Below the pieces are notes generated by a model. That model ran no database searches. It saw only the letters and a program-made list of their open reading frames with translations, and was not told the DNA's origin. Shown piece after piece: positions 1-8,603 of a stretch of 64,000 bases of DNA. Where the stretch lies: positions 1,426,001 to 1,490,000 of the forward strand of contig NZ_CP026029.1 of assembly GCF_023520895.1 (NCBI RefSeq), written 5' to 3'. The stretch's first letter is position 1; every line of letters starts with the position of its first letter. This stretch comes from Paenibacillus sp. PK3_47 (lineage in GTDB: Bacteria > Bacillota > Bacilli > Paenibacillales > Paenibacillaceae). The position numbers were made by a program, and so were the translations under genes.

Positions 1-61
1 CCGCAGCACCCAAGCCCAGCCTCAGCTCCCTGGATATTTTTTTGGTAAATCCCCCTTGCAT
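1..61 (-). CDS. Possible 5' end of a divergent gene, cut by the window start
   Basis: An open frame begins with ATG at 61 and reads leftward out of the window, giving about 20 residues starting MQGGFTKKIS. A GGAGGG lies directly before the ATG, which is closer than usual for a ribosome binding site, so the start is uncertain. It would be divergent from the nag operon and share its AT-rich intergenic region. Too little is visible to name a family. Confidence 0.3.
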   Translation of the reverse strand, partial: MQGGFTKKISRELRLGLGAA

Positions 62-90
62 CCCTCCGCTTAATGCTCTATTCTATTAGT

Positions 91-103
91 GAAAATAATT
101 TTC
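91..103. promoter_or_regulatory. Palindrome in the nag operon promoter region, candidate RpiR operator
   Basis: The 13-bp palindrome GAAAATAATTTTC lies in a very AT-rich stretch (about 80-170) upstream of the RpiR-type regulator. RpiR/MurR regulators commonly bind inverted repeats in their own promoters, so this is a plausible autoregulatory site. AT-rich palindromes also arise by chance; this is inference. Confidence 0.3.
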
Positions 104-189
104 TTATAAATAAAAATTTTGTTAAAAATATTTTCAATAAAATAAACTATCCTATACTGCCTAAAAAGCTACAAAGAAAGGTGACCCTC

Positions 190-1068
190 ATGTCCCCCAT
201 TCTGCATGCCCTGGAGCACGACAAAAACAAACTCTCCCAAATGGAGCAGCGGCTGGCCGAGCGAATTCTGGCATCACCGGCAGATATTATCCATATGGGA
301 ATCACGGAGCTTGCGGAGCAATGCGGTGTAAGTCCGGCTACGGTTACACGTTTTTGCAAAGTGCTGCATTTCAGGGGCTTTCCTGATTTCAAGGTTAAGC
401 TCGCCGCTGAAATTGCCCACAGCGATGCCTCACCCCAGGATGGCGGCACATCGTATCAGGACATCGTCGCCGGCAATCCGCTGTCTGTAATTGTGGAGGC
501 GATGCAGAACAACCATTTGGCCTCCATCCGCGATACGACTTCACTGCTTGACCTGGAGCAGCTGCAGGCGGCCGTTCATTTACTGTGCCGGGCACGGCGG
601 GTCGACCTCTACGGGATGGCAACCTCTTCCATCGTCGCGCAGGACTTCTACCAGAAGCTCGTCCGCATCGGTGTAAACTGTACGGCTTTTGCCGATTCGC
701 ATATGCAGATTACTTCCGCCTCTTCACTGTCGAAGGACGATGTCGCCTTTGCCGTCTCCTACTCCGGAGAAACCCCGGAGACGATCGATGCCCTGAGCTG
801 TGCAGCAGCCAGCGGTGCGGCCACCATTTCACTGACGTCCTATGGAAGCAGTTCACTTGCCTCACTGGCCGATATCCCGCTGTTCTCCTCATCGCTTGAG
901 CAGGGGATGCGCCGCGGGGATATGGCTTCGCGGATTGCGCAGCTGCATATTATTGATATTTTGTTCACCGGAATGGTTAGTACGCGGTTTGGGGATTTTA
1001 TTCCCAAGCTGGAGCAATCTTATCTGAATGTCCAACATTACCGTCATAAAAGGGGAGGCCAATCGTAA
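190..1068 (+). CDS. MurR/RpiR family transcriptional regulator
   Basis: 292 residues. The N-terminal ~80 residues form an HTH_6-type helix-turn-helix (AEQCGVSPATVTRFCKVL). The rest is a SIS sugar-phosphate binding domain with the typical VSYSGETPETI stretch. The ATG at 190 is preferred because AGAAAGGTG precedes it at good spacing; an in-frame ATG at 73 would add a low-complexity Asn/Lys/Ile-rich leader without a ribosome binding site. It overlaps nagB by one base (TAATG) and heads the rpiR-nagB-nagA operon. It probably senses an amino-sugar phosphate and controls this operon; the effector is inferred from the neighbours. Confidence 0.9.
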   Translation: MSPILHALEHDKNKLSQMEQRLAERILASPADIIHMGITELAEQCGVSPATVTRFCKVLHFRGFPDFKVKLAAEIAHSDASPQDGGTSYQDIVAGNPLSVIVEAMQNNHLASIRDTTSLLDLEQLQAAVHLLCRARRVDLYGMATSSIVAQDFYQKLVRIGVNCTAFADSHMQITSASSLSKDDVAFAVSYSGETPETIDALSCAAASGAATISLTSYGSSSLASLADIPLFSSSLEQGMRRGDMASRIAQLHIIDILFTGMVSTRFGDFIPKLEQSYLNVQHYRHKRGGQS

Positions 1069-1796
1069 TGAACATTTTAAAATTCCGCAGTGAAGAAGAC
1101 TTTGCACAGACCGGAGCCAATCTTATTGCCAGTCTGCTGCAGAGCAATCCCAAAGCCGTGCTCGGCCTGGCTACCGGAAGCTCTCCCGTCGGCGTCTATG
1201 CCAAGCTCGTGGAAATGCACCGCAAGGGCATCGTCAGCTTCGCCAAAGCCTCTTCTTATAATCTGGATGAATATGTCGGTCTGCCTGAAGATCATCCGCA
1301 AAGCTACCGCAGCTTCATGAACCAGCATCTGTTCAATCATATCGATATTGACCTTGCCCGTACCCATGTTCCTGACGGCAACGCGCCGGATCTGGAAGCG
1401 GAATGCCGGGCCTATGACCGGATGCTGGATGACAATGGTCCGGTGGATCTGCAGATTCTCGGCATCGGAAGCAACGGCCATATCGGCTTCAATGAACCGG
1501 ATGCCAGCCTCAGCAGCGGCACGCATGTAGTCGATCTGCTGGAAGAAACGCGTGAAGCCAATGCCCGCTTCTTCGCAAGGCTTGCGGATGTGCCCCGCCA
1601 GGCGGTTACCATGGGAATCGGCGGTATCCTCAAAGCCCGGCAGATCGTACTGCTGGTACGCGGCGAGGAAAAGGCCGAAGCGGTTAAAAATGCGCTGGAG
1701 GGCCCGATTACGACACAATGCCCGGCATCCCTGCTCCAGAGCCATCCGAACGTTGTCGTGCTGCTGGATGAAGGTGCTGCAAAATGGCTGAAATAA
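1068..1796 (+). CDS. nagB: Glucosamine-6-phosphate deaminase
   Basis: Converts glucosamine 6-phosphate to fructose 6-phosphate and ammonia, the last step of N-acetylglucosamine use. 242 residues, the usual length of the short Bacillus-type enzyme without the C-terminal allosteric extension. Family landmarks are visible: LGLATGSSPVGVY near the N-terminus (phosphate loop), SYNLDEYVGL with the catalytic Asp, and GIGSNGHIGFNEP. AGGGGAGG lies 9 nt before the ATG. It overlaps the regulator upstream and nagA downstream (13 bp), so the three genes are co-transcribed. Confidence 0.96.
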   Translation: MNILKFRSEEDFAQTGANLIASLLQSNPKAVLGLATGSSPVGVYAKLVEMHRKGIVSFAKASSYNLDEYVGLPEDHPQSYRSFMNQHLFNHIDIDLARTHVPDGNAPDLEAECRAYDRMLDDNGPVDLQILGIGSNGHIGFNEPDASLSSGTHVVDLLEETREANARFFARLADVPRQAVTMGIGGILKARQIVLLVRGEEKAEAVKNALEGPITTQCPASLLQSHPNVVVLLDEGAAKWLK

Positions 1797-2968
1797 ATAT
1801 TGCAGCAGGCGAGCTGCTTTACGGCAAGGTGCTTACCCCGCAAGGGCTGATTGAAGCGGGTGTCATCGCCGTATCGGATGAAGCCATCCTCTATGCCGGT
1901 GAAGCCGCCTGGCTGCCGGAGGCTTATGCGCATTGGCCGTCCGCCGCAAAGGAGCAGGGCGGATATTTGATTCCCGGGTTTGTCGATGTGCATGTCCACG
2001 GCGGCAACGGACATGACTTCATGTACTGTGACAGCCAGTCGCTGGACAGCATCACCGGATTCCACGCCTCACAAGGAACAACCACCATGCTGGCCACTAC
2101 GATGACGGCTGCCAAAGGAGATATTGACCGGGTCCTTGCAGAGGTGAATGCCTACCGCAGCCGTACGATGCGTTTTGCCCAATTGGCCGGCGTGCATCTG
2201 GAAGGCCCGTTTATCAGCCCGAAATGGCCGGGAGCCCAGAATCCGGGGCATATCGTTCCGGCCAATACGGGGTGGCTTATGGAATGGGAGCAGCGCTACC
2301 CCGGCTTGATCCGCCAGGTTACACTGGCACCTGAACGCGAAGGCGCGCTGGAGGCTATCACCTGGCTGCGCAAGCACGGCATTACGGCAGCGCTCGGTCA
2401 TACCGATGCCACCTTCGAGGAGGTCATCGCCGCAGCCGATGCCGGTCTGAACCAGGCGGTGCATATGTTCAATGCCATGACTCCGCTGCATCACCGCAAG
2501 CCCGGGACTGCGGGTGCCGTGCTGTTTGATGAACGGATCCGCGCCGAAATTATTGCCGACGGCATTCATGTGCATCCGGCAGCGGTCCAGCTTGTTACCA
2601 GGCTCAAGAGCAGCAATCTGCTGCTCATTACCGATGCCATGTCTGCGGCCGGACTTCCTGACGGGGAATATGCAATCGGAGACCTGCCTGTCCTCGTCAA
2701 AGACGGAGTTGCAACACTGAAGGATAATCCTGAGGCGCTTGCCGGCAGTACACTGACCATGATCCGCGGCTTCCGGTACCTTGTCCGCGAAGTGGGGCTC
2801 AGTCTGGAGGAGGCTTCCCGTGCGGCGAGTATGACCCCCGCCCTTTCTCTTGGCCTGGATCGGAGCATCGGCTCTCTGGAAGCAGGCAAACGCGCCGATA
2901 TTCTCCACCTGGATGATGAGCTTCAGCTGCGCGGAGTATGGATTTGCGGACGCCGGCTTGATAGGTAA
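1784..2968 (+). CDS. nagA: N-acetylglucosamine-6-phosphate deacetylase
   Basis: Removes acetate from N-acetylglucosamine 6-phosphate, supplying the NagB substrate. 394 residues, normal family length. Amidohydrolase fold with PGFVDVHVHGGNG (metal-binding His pair), LEGPFISP with the metal-ligand Glu, LGHTDA, AVHMFNAM and the catalytic Asp in LITDAMSAAG. The start overlaps the end of nagB, showing translational coupling. A terminator hairpin follows at once. The substrate may come from cell-wall or chitin turnover; no transporter gene is visible in the window. Confidence 0.96.
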   Translation: MAEINIAAGELLYGKVLTPQGLIEAGVIAVSDEAILYAGEAAWLPEAYAHWPSAAKEQGGYLIPGFVDVHVHGGNGHDFMYCDSQSLDSITGFHASQGTTTMLATTMTAAKGDIDRVLAEVNAYRSRTMRFAQLAGVHLEGPFISPKWPGAQNPGHIVPANTGWLMEWEQRYPGLIRQVTLAPEREGALEAITWLRKHGITAALGHTDATFEEVIAAADAGLNQAVHMFNAMTPLHHRKPGTAGAVLFDERIRAEIIADGIHVHPAAVQLVTRLKSSNLLLITDAMSAAGLPDGEYAIGDLPVLVKDGVATLKDNPEALAGSTLTMIRGFRYLVREVGLSLEEASRAASMTPALSLGLDRSIGSLEAGKRADILHLDDELQLRGVWICGRRLDR

Positions 2969-2980
2969 GCCTGTATATAG

Positions 2981-3027
2981 AACAGCCATCCAATGCCGGA
3001 ATCCCGGCAGGATGGCTGTTTTGCTGT
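2981..3027 (+). terminator. Intrinsic terminator after nagA
   Basis: Inverted repeat AACAGCCATC / GATGGCTGTT (2981-2990 and 3011-3020) encloses a second short hairpin and is followed by a T-containing tail. It lies 12 nt after the nagA stop. Confidence 0.75.
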
Positions 3028-3074
3028 ACTGTCATATTTTCCGCTTGATGAAGGCACAATAGCCGGACAGCCTG

Positions 3075-4052
3075 TTATTGTCCGCTTCGCGTCGGGAAGA
3101 TACGCTCCACCATGGTACGCAGTTCATTTGCAAACCCCCTGAGCGGATGTCCTGCCCGGAATTGTTCAGCATATACGTTGGCCCGTTCAACAAAATCGGG
3201 ATTTGCTGACACGTAGACATTCGTAATGCTGCGGTTATTTTGCTTAACCAGGACTGCAATTTTGTCCTTTACCCCTCTGGATACATCCGTACCGCTGATG
3301 ATATTGCTGCCGCTGCTGTCCGGAGTCGTGCTGCGCATGCCGATACTCCCCCTGCCCATGCTCTCATCGATATCACGTCTCATCCGGGTGCCGTCCACAT
3401 AATTGCTTCCGGAGAAAATTCCGTTTCCGCCGTTACCGGCATAATGTTCCGGATTGGCCATTCCCGTGCCCCCTGTCGTTCCGGTTCCGGTCAGGCTTTT
3501 GGGAACACCAGCCATGGAGCCTCCTGTTCCGGTCATGCCCGGATTGGCATCAGCTGACCCGCGTCCCCCGTTCAATCCTGCTGCCGTATTGCCCGTATCT
3601 CCGGCAGCCGCGCTTCCGGTGCCGTTCATATTCCCGGTATCCATGCCCTGCATCGGCCTTCCGGAGCCGGTCATCCCGTCAGCGGTAAAATTTTCACCTC
3701 CCAGGCTTTTAGAACGAATGGAATTGTTATTGGCCTGTACTCCGCCCTGAGCGTGAACCAGCTGCACGGCCACATAAGCATTTTTGCCTACGAGCATGAC
3801 ATTGGCAGTACGCACCTCAGGCATGGCAGCAATCCGGTCCGCAAGCCCCTGGCTCATCTTCATGCTGCTAAAGTTATTATCCTGCGCGGAATTTACATGA
3901 ATCCGGCCGCTCTCTTCGCCCCGGACATTTTTGGTTTCAACCTGATTGCCGTTTGGCGTACTGCTTGTACCGCAGCCGGCAATGCTGACCATGCCCAGCA
4001 GCAGCGCAGCGGAGACTGACATGCTGATCTTTGATCGCAACAATAGCTCCAT
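3075..4052 (-). CDS. YhcN/YlaJ-type sporulation lipoprotein
   Basis: 325 residues. A lipoprotein signal peptide ends at the lipobox SIAGC. The ends match the YhcN/YlaJ family: an N-terminal half with ADRIAAMPEVRTANVMLVGKN, and a C-terminal stretch with VKDKIAVLVKQ, ITNVYVSANPDF and VERANVYAEQF. Between them is a Gly/Asn/Thr/Met-rich low-complexity linker of about 130 residues, which makes the protein unusually long for the family. The ATG at 4052 touches GGAGG with no spacer; a TTG four or five codons in is better spaced, so the true start may be there. Known members are forespore or inner-membrane lipoproteins linked to spore germination or coat assembly. Confidence 0.85.
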   Translation of the reverse strand: MELLLRSKISMSVSAALLLGMVSIAGCGTSSTPNGNQVETKNVRGEESGRIHVNSAQDNNFSSMKMSQGLADRIAAMPEVRTANVMLVGKNAYVAVQLVHAQGGVQANNNSIRSKSLGGENFTADGMTGSGRPMQGMDTGNMNGTGSAAAGDTGNTAAGLNGGRGSADANPGMTGTGGSMAGVPKSLTGTGTTGGTGMANPEHYAGNGGNGIFSGSNYVDGTRMRRDIDESMGRGSIGMRSTTPDSSGSNIISGTDVSRGVKDKIAVLVKQNNRSITNVYVSANPDFVERANVYAEQFRAGHPLRGFANELRTMVERIFPTRSGQ

Positions 4053-4290
4053 CCTCCATCTCTATAAATGTAATGAGAGTGCATTGTAACAAATCTTAGG
4101 ATTACCTTGGCCGGACCAGGCTATAACTGAAAGGATTTGGCACATCCCCTGAACATCGTCACATGCGGAGGAACATTCGCGTATTCTGTAAAAGACAATC
4201 ATGCTGTGTGTTTGTGGCAGCATTTTCAGAGGACCCGGACACTGTTATTTCAGGATAATATCTCCGCAAAGTATATCAGGAGGGGTGAGC

Positions 4291-5361
4291 ATGAAGGTTT
4301 TATTCACGTTTTATGTACCCAGTGGCGGGGTGGAGACGCTGAACAAGCTGCGGTGTGAAAGCCTGCAGCGCTCCGGAATCGAAAGTCATGCCCTGTATCT
4401 CATGCCGGGATCGGGAAACCTGAATACACCGGGTTTTCCGGTGTTTATCACTTCCCTGGATGAAGAGATCAAGGCACTGATAGATCGGGAACGTTATGAT
4501 GCCATCATTGTTACATCGGATTACTTGATGCTGGAACGTCTGCGCAGATTGGGGTACGGCGGCATTCTGATCTATGAGTCCCAGGGGCTGGGCCAGCGCC
4601 GGGATGCGGAGAATCTGATTCTCGATGCCATTCCTTATTTGCGTGCCCATTGCAATGCTGTATTAATGCCGCCGACCTCCCATATGCTGGAGCTGTTTAT
4701 AACCATCTGCCCCTGGCTTCACCGCTATGTCATCCCCAATATTGTAGATGTGAATTCCTTCCGGCTGATTCCCGGAGAGCCCCCGCGTGACCCGGTTATC
4801 GCCTGGGTGGGGCGTCTGGAGAGCAACAAAAACTGGAGCGAATATCTCAAAATCGCCGCCCGGCTCCGTCTCAGGAAACCTGATCTGCATCTGTGGATGT
4901 TCCACGATCCGGATCTTGCTGCAGAGGAGGAGAAGCTTAAATTTAACGATGAGCTGTACGCCCTCGGGCTGAATGACCGGCTGAACGTATTTACGAACAT
5001 CCCCAACCATGTCATGCCGGTCTACTATTCTTCTATCGCGGGATCAGGCGGGTTTCTGCTGTCCTCCTCCATTACAGAGGGATTCGGATATGCGGTTGCC
5101 GAAGCGGTCTGCTGTACCTGTCCGGTACTCAGCACCGATTCAGACGGTGTCAAGTCGTTTATTGTCCATAATCTGTCCGGCAAATTCTATCCGCTTGGAG
5201 ACGTGCAGGCAGCCGTTAACGAAGCCCTGGAGCTGATGGATAATATCCCGCTGCGCAACCTTATCCGTGAGCAGGGCAGGGAGCTGATGGTATCCCGGTT
5301 TGGTTCCGATAGCTATGCCCACTCCTTCCGCCAGATGATGAACTCTTTTTCTATATTCTGA
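4291..5361 (+). CDS. Glycosyltransferase, GT4-like
   Basis: 356 residues, single domain with the GT-B fold pattern: N-terminal acceptor half beginning MKVLFTFYVPSGGVETL, then VIAWVGRLESNKNW at the start of the donor half, and the GT4 signature ITEGFGYAVAEAV with the paired Glu residues (E-x7-E). AGGAGGGG precedes the ATG at 4291; earlier in-frame starts lack one. It is transcribed alone and converges on the leftward glycan operon. The sugar donor and acceptor cannot be read from sequence. Context suggests spore-surface glycan synthesis. Confidence 0.85.
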   Translation: MKVLFTFYVPSGGVETLNKLRCESLQRSGIESHALYLMPGSGNLNTPGFPVFITSLDEEIKALIDRERYDAIIVTSDYLMLERLRRLGYGGILIYESQGLGQRRDAENLILDAIPYLRAHCNAVLMPPTSHMLELFITICPWLHRYVIPNIVDVNSFRLIPGEPPRDPVIAWVGRLESNKNWSEYLKIAARLRLRKPDLHLWMFHDPDLAAEEEKLKFNDELYALGLNDRLNVFTNIPNHVMPVYYSSIAGSGGFLLSSSITEGFGYAVAEAVCCTCPVLSTDSDGVKSFIVHNLSGKFYPLGDVQAAVNEALELMDNIPLRNLIREQGRELMVSRFGSDSYAHSFRQMMNSFSIF

Positions 5362-5374
5362 TCCCTCTCCGACT

Positions 5375-5420
5375 AAAAAACCTTCAAACCACGCTTATCC
5401 GTGGTTTGAAGGTTCTTTTT
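5375..5420. terminator. Bidirectional terminator between convergent glycosyltransferase genes
   Basis: A near-perfect hairpin (AACCTTCAAACCACG / CGTGGTTTGAAGGTT, loop of about 6 nt) is flanked by A-rich sequence on the left and TTCTTTTT on the right, so it can stop transcripts from both sides. Confidence 0.85.
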
Positions 5421-5442
5421 ATAGGAACCGGGCAGATAAAGT

Positions 5443-6483
5443 TCAGCCCTGTCTGGACATAATATATAAAAGCTCATTCTGGAAAATTTCAGCGCTCCTG
5501 GCCCAGGTGTACCGCTGTGAATCATTTTCCCCCTTGCGGGCAAGATGCTCACGCTTTGCCTTATTGCGGATTAAGGTGATGATATCTTCTGCGAGGCGGT
5601 TCTCGAACCGGTAAGACATCAGACAGTTATGGCCATGCACACCATATTCCATATTACCTCCGGAATACAGTGTAACCAGTGCCGCTCCGCAGCGCATCGC
5701 TTCCAGCCCCGGCAAAGATCCGGTATCATAGGTGCTGGAGCTGACAAAAATGTCGCTTTCATTATAATGATAGCTCAGTTCAATGTCATCGGAAGGCGTC
5801 CGCACCTGGTAGCGCTCGTCTGCCAGCAGGGACTGCAGTATGGCCGAGCTTGCATATTCACCCGGTGGGGTGATTAAATACAGCAGCACCTCCGGATGAG
5901 CCTGCTTGACAAGATTCAGCTGCTGAAGCAGGTATTCCTGCTCGCGGTGGCCGGAGAAACCTCCCTCCGGCTTGCGCATGATGGCAGATACAATAAGCTG
6001 TCCAGGCTGTGCCTCGCGCAGGTTCATATTCCTGAACTCCTCGTTGACTCCGACCGGCACGATTCTGCCCTTAATTCCATGGTTAAGACGGACAATCTCC
6101 TGCTGCCAGCGGGACAACACGAGCAGATTGCGGGTAATGCTGTAGGACGAGAAGGACAAATTGTTGTCAGGCAAAAAAGACGGCTCATAACATAAAGCCA
6201 GACGGACATGCACTCCCTTGCCTTGTTCACTGGCCCGCTGGGCTACAGGCACTGTAGTGTAGTAATTGGAAATGATGCAGTCACCATAAGGAAAATCATT
6301 CTCTGACAGCACAGGCCCCGCACCAAACAGGACGGGACAGGCCAGCTCATATTCCACTATGCCATCGGCAGGCATCAGGATAACCACTTTGTGGCCTATT
6401 TCTGTCATCCGGTTGGCCAGCTCTGCCAGCATCCGCTGGGCACCGCCTCTGGATAGTGTCAGAATCGGGAACGTCAGCTTCAT
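5443..6483 (-). CDS. Glycosyltransferase, GT-B fold
   Basis: 346 residues. N-terminus MKLTFPILTLSRGGAQRML is the classic glycine-rich opening of GT4 enzymes. The C-terminal half has FVSSSTYDTGSLPGLEAM, where Asp stands at the position usually held by the first Glu of the E-x7-E motif. It is the last gene of the leftward glycan operon and overlaps the GT2 gene upstream by 4 bases (ATGA). Substrates unknown. Confidence 0.8.
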   Translation of the reverse strand: MKLTFPILTLSRGGAQRMLAELANRMTEIGHKVVILMPADGIVEYELACPVLFGAGPVLSENDFPYGDCIISNYYTTVPVAQRASEQGKGVHVRLALCYEPSFLPDNNLSFSSYSITRNLLVLSRWQQEIVRLNHGIKGRIVPVGVNEEFRNMNLREAQPGQLIVSAIMRKPEGGFSGHREQEYLLQQLNLVKQAHPEVLLYLITPPGEYASSAILQSLLADERYQVRTPSDDIELSYHYNESDIFVSSSTYDTGSLPGLEAMRCGAALVTLYSGGNMEYGVHGHNCLMSYRFENRLAEDIITLIRNKAKREHLARKGENDSQRYTWARSAEIFQNELLYIMSRQG

Positions 6484-7205
6484 CTCCCTCTCCCCTTTCT
6501 GAGCAGCTGCGCAAGAACCGCTGTATGCCGTGCCTGTACCACACCAATCTCCCGGGTCTGTGCCTCCCTGTGAATGACGGAGCCCATTCCCTGATGCACA
6601 CGGTAGTCAAGCAGAGGCTCCTCAATATAAGACCACTCATAATGAGGCAGAATGCGCAGCCACAAATCATAATCCTGCGTGTAGAGCAGCTTTTCATCAA
6701 ATACCCCGACTTTACGGAGTACATCCATATCAAGCAGAACAGAGCTGCCATTAACCGGGCAGCCCATCATCATCGTCTCAATAAGCTCGCTTCTGCTGCG
6801 GAAAGGAACACTGATAACCGCCGAAATCCGTTCGCCGTGTTCATTTATATAATAGTAGGCAGTGTGGTTAAAGGAGGTCCCCGTGTTTGTCAGAGTATCC
6901 AGCTGGCGTTTGATTTTATCAGGATGAAATTGGTCATCCGCGCTTAACCAGGCAAAATAATTCCCGCTGGCCAGCCTAATCCCCATATTGAGCGCCGAGC
7001 CGGTGCCGCCGTTGGTTTTACGCGCATAAATAATCCTGTCTTTATAAGGTTCAAGCTTCTCTGTATACTGCTCCGACCCGTCATCCACAACAAGGATTTC
7101 GATATCCGGATAACTCTGGTTAAGGACACTCTCTATGGCCAGATCCACGTAAGGACAATTGTAAAACGGTATCACCACCGAAACTCTCTGATTGCTCCGG
7201 TTCAT
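6480..7205 (-). CDS. Glycosyltransferase family 2
   Basis: 241 residues, the length of a bare GT2 catalytic domain. VSVVIPFYNCPY starts strand 1, LVVDDGS holds the nucleotide-binding Asp residues, and WLSADDQF contains the metal-binding DxD-like pair. TQDYDLWLRI in the C-terminal part carries the usual catalytic Asp region. No transmembrane segment or signal peptide. It resembles the GT2 gene at 7882-8601 (same NCP[YI] and LW.RI features), suggesting a duplication. It lies inside the glycan operon. Confidence 0.88.
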   Translation of the reverse strand: MNRSNQRVSVVIPFYNCPYVDLAIESVLNQSYPDIEILVVDDGSEQYTEKLEPYKDRIIYARKTNGGTGSALNMGIRLASGNYFAWLSADDQFHPDKIKRQLDTLTNTGTSFNHTAYYYINEHGERISAVISVPFRSRSELIETMMMGCPVNGSSVLLDMDVLRKVGVFDEKLLYTQDYDLWLRILPHYEWSYIEEPLLDYRVHQGMGSVIHREAQTREIGVVQARHTAVLAQLLRKGRGR

Positions 7206-7238
7206 GCGCTCACCTCCTTTCTTTTGTAGCGGTATGGT

Positions 7239-7814
7239 CTACACTGTTTTGCAGGCTATCAGGGCATCCAGAGGCTCATGATTCTCTCCGAAGGCCTGAA
7301 CAAAAGCGGGATTCTCCGCATGATGATAACCTTTAAGCACAGTGACCGAATAACCCAGCCTCTGAAAGTCCTCAGGCTCCCATCCGCTCCAATGCCTCTG
7401 GTAATGCTCCCCGTTCAAATGGAAGTGATCCGTCCCCTCCTGCGGGAAAAACCCGCGCGGCGTAAAAACCACCACGCGGTTCGAGGCAATGATTTCCGCT
7501 TTTCTCAGCAGCTGCATTCCGTCACTCATCGAAAAATGCTCCAGAGAATCGATAAGCGTTACTGCGGAGAAGGTTCCCGGCAGAAACAGCTTATCGATAT
7601 GGGCTGCATCGGCATGGACCGGAATAATATGCGGCGATGTGTAATGGCGGTGAACCAGATAAGGTCTGTGAATATCAAGGCCGATAACAAGCGAAGCTTC
7701 ATAACGTTCAAGCAGAATACCGGTGCCGCTGCCGATATCCAGAATACTCTCGGAGAACTTCAAATGCTCCAGCAGGACCGGCAGGAAGTCCTTAACCTCA
7801 ATCTCCCGGTACAT
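7239..7814 (-). CDS. Class I SAM-dependent methyltransferase
   Basis: 191 residues from the ATG at 7814, chosen because GGGGAGGGG lies just upstream. Motif I ILDIGSGTG binds S-adenosylmethionine, VIGLDIHRPY is motif II, and AVTLIDSLEHF is the later acidic/aromatic motif. In a glycan operon the likely role is methylation of a sugar hydroxyl or amino group; this is inferred from context. It sits between two GT2 genes. Confidence 0.8.
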   Translation of the reverse strand: MYREIEVKDFLPVLLEHLKFSESILDIGSGTGILLERYEASLVIGLDIHRPYLVHRHYTSPHIIPVHADAAHIDKLFLPGTFSAVTLIDSLEHFSMSDGMQLLRKAEIIASNRVVVFTPRGFFPQEGTDHFHLNGEHYQRHWSGWEPEDFQRLGYSVTVLKGYHHAENPAFVQAFGENHEPLDALIACKTV

Positions 7815-7881
7815 AATACCCCTCCCCGCTTCCATTAATAAATAACAGCCGGCTGCCAAGGCAGCCTGCTGTCCTGGCGGG

Positions 7882-8601
7882 TCAGCCGCCCATTGAAGTT
7901 ATCAGATTGCGGAGCATGGGCTGATAACGGGCGTTGGTAGCCGCAGCTTCAGCCATAATCGTGTTATAGTGCTTGATGGTGCCCATGCCGTCATGACGGC
8001 GGTAAGCGGTCAGAGACTGGTTCAGCATAATCGGCGGATAACCGTTGAGAATCGCCCGGAACCATAAATCGTAATCATGGGTATAAGGCAGCGACTCATC
8101 AAACAGGCCGATTGCCGCGAATACCTCCCGTTTGAACATCACGGTACAGCCGTTAATCGGGTTGCCGTGCAGGAAGCAGCGTAAATATTCAAGATGGTTC
8201 GGGAAAACCGGGGAGGCATTCATCTCCGTTGCCTGGGAGGCCCCGTTAATAAAGTTGAAGTTGGTATAGGAAATCATCAGGTTGTTCTGTTCCATAAACT
8301 TGACCTGATTGTTGATTTTGTCATGGTAAAACATATCGTCCGAGCTGAGCCAGGCTACATAATCGCCCGAGGCACGGGCAATGGCATGATTCAGCGCCGA
8401 AGCGGTACCTCCATTGCTCTTGCCGAGATAATGGATTCGGGATAAATAAGGCATGATCCGGTCGGCATGAACACTTGATCCGTCATCGACAACAATAATT
8501 TCATAAGGCTCCCAGCTTTGCGCCAGAGCGCTCTGCAGCGCCTGCTCTATATAAGGGCAATTGTAAAAAGGGATGACTACCGACACTCTTGGAACCCTCA
8601 T
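7882..8601 (-). CDS. Glycosyltransferase family 2
   Basis: 239 residues, single GT2 domain: VSVVIPFYNCPYIEQAL, IIVVDDGSS, and WLSSDDMFYH with the DxD-like pair; YTHDYDLWFRAI near the C-terminus. It lies 2 bases after the epimerase gene, so translation is probably coupled. Similar to the enzyme at 6480-7205; the pair may add related sugars to the same glycan. Confidence 0.88.
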   Translation of the reverse strand: MRVPRVSVVIPFYNCPYIEQALQSALAQSWEPYEIIVVDDGSSVHADRIMPYLSRIHYLGKSNGGTASALNHAIARASGDYVAWLSSDDMFYHDKINNQVKFMEQNNLMISYTNFNFINGASQATEMNASPVFPNHLEYLRCFLHGNPINGCTVMFKREVFAAIGLFDESLPYTHDYDLWFRAILNGYPPIMLNQSLTAYRRHDGMGTIKHYNTIMAEAAATNARYQPMLRNLITSMGG

Positions 8602-8603
8602 AG

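Noticed and set aside
1077..1745. 222-codon frame antisense to nagB
   Set aside because: Typical shadow of a GC-rich coding strand; nagB is certain.
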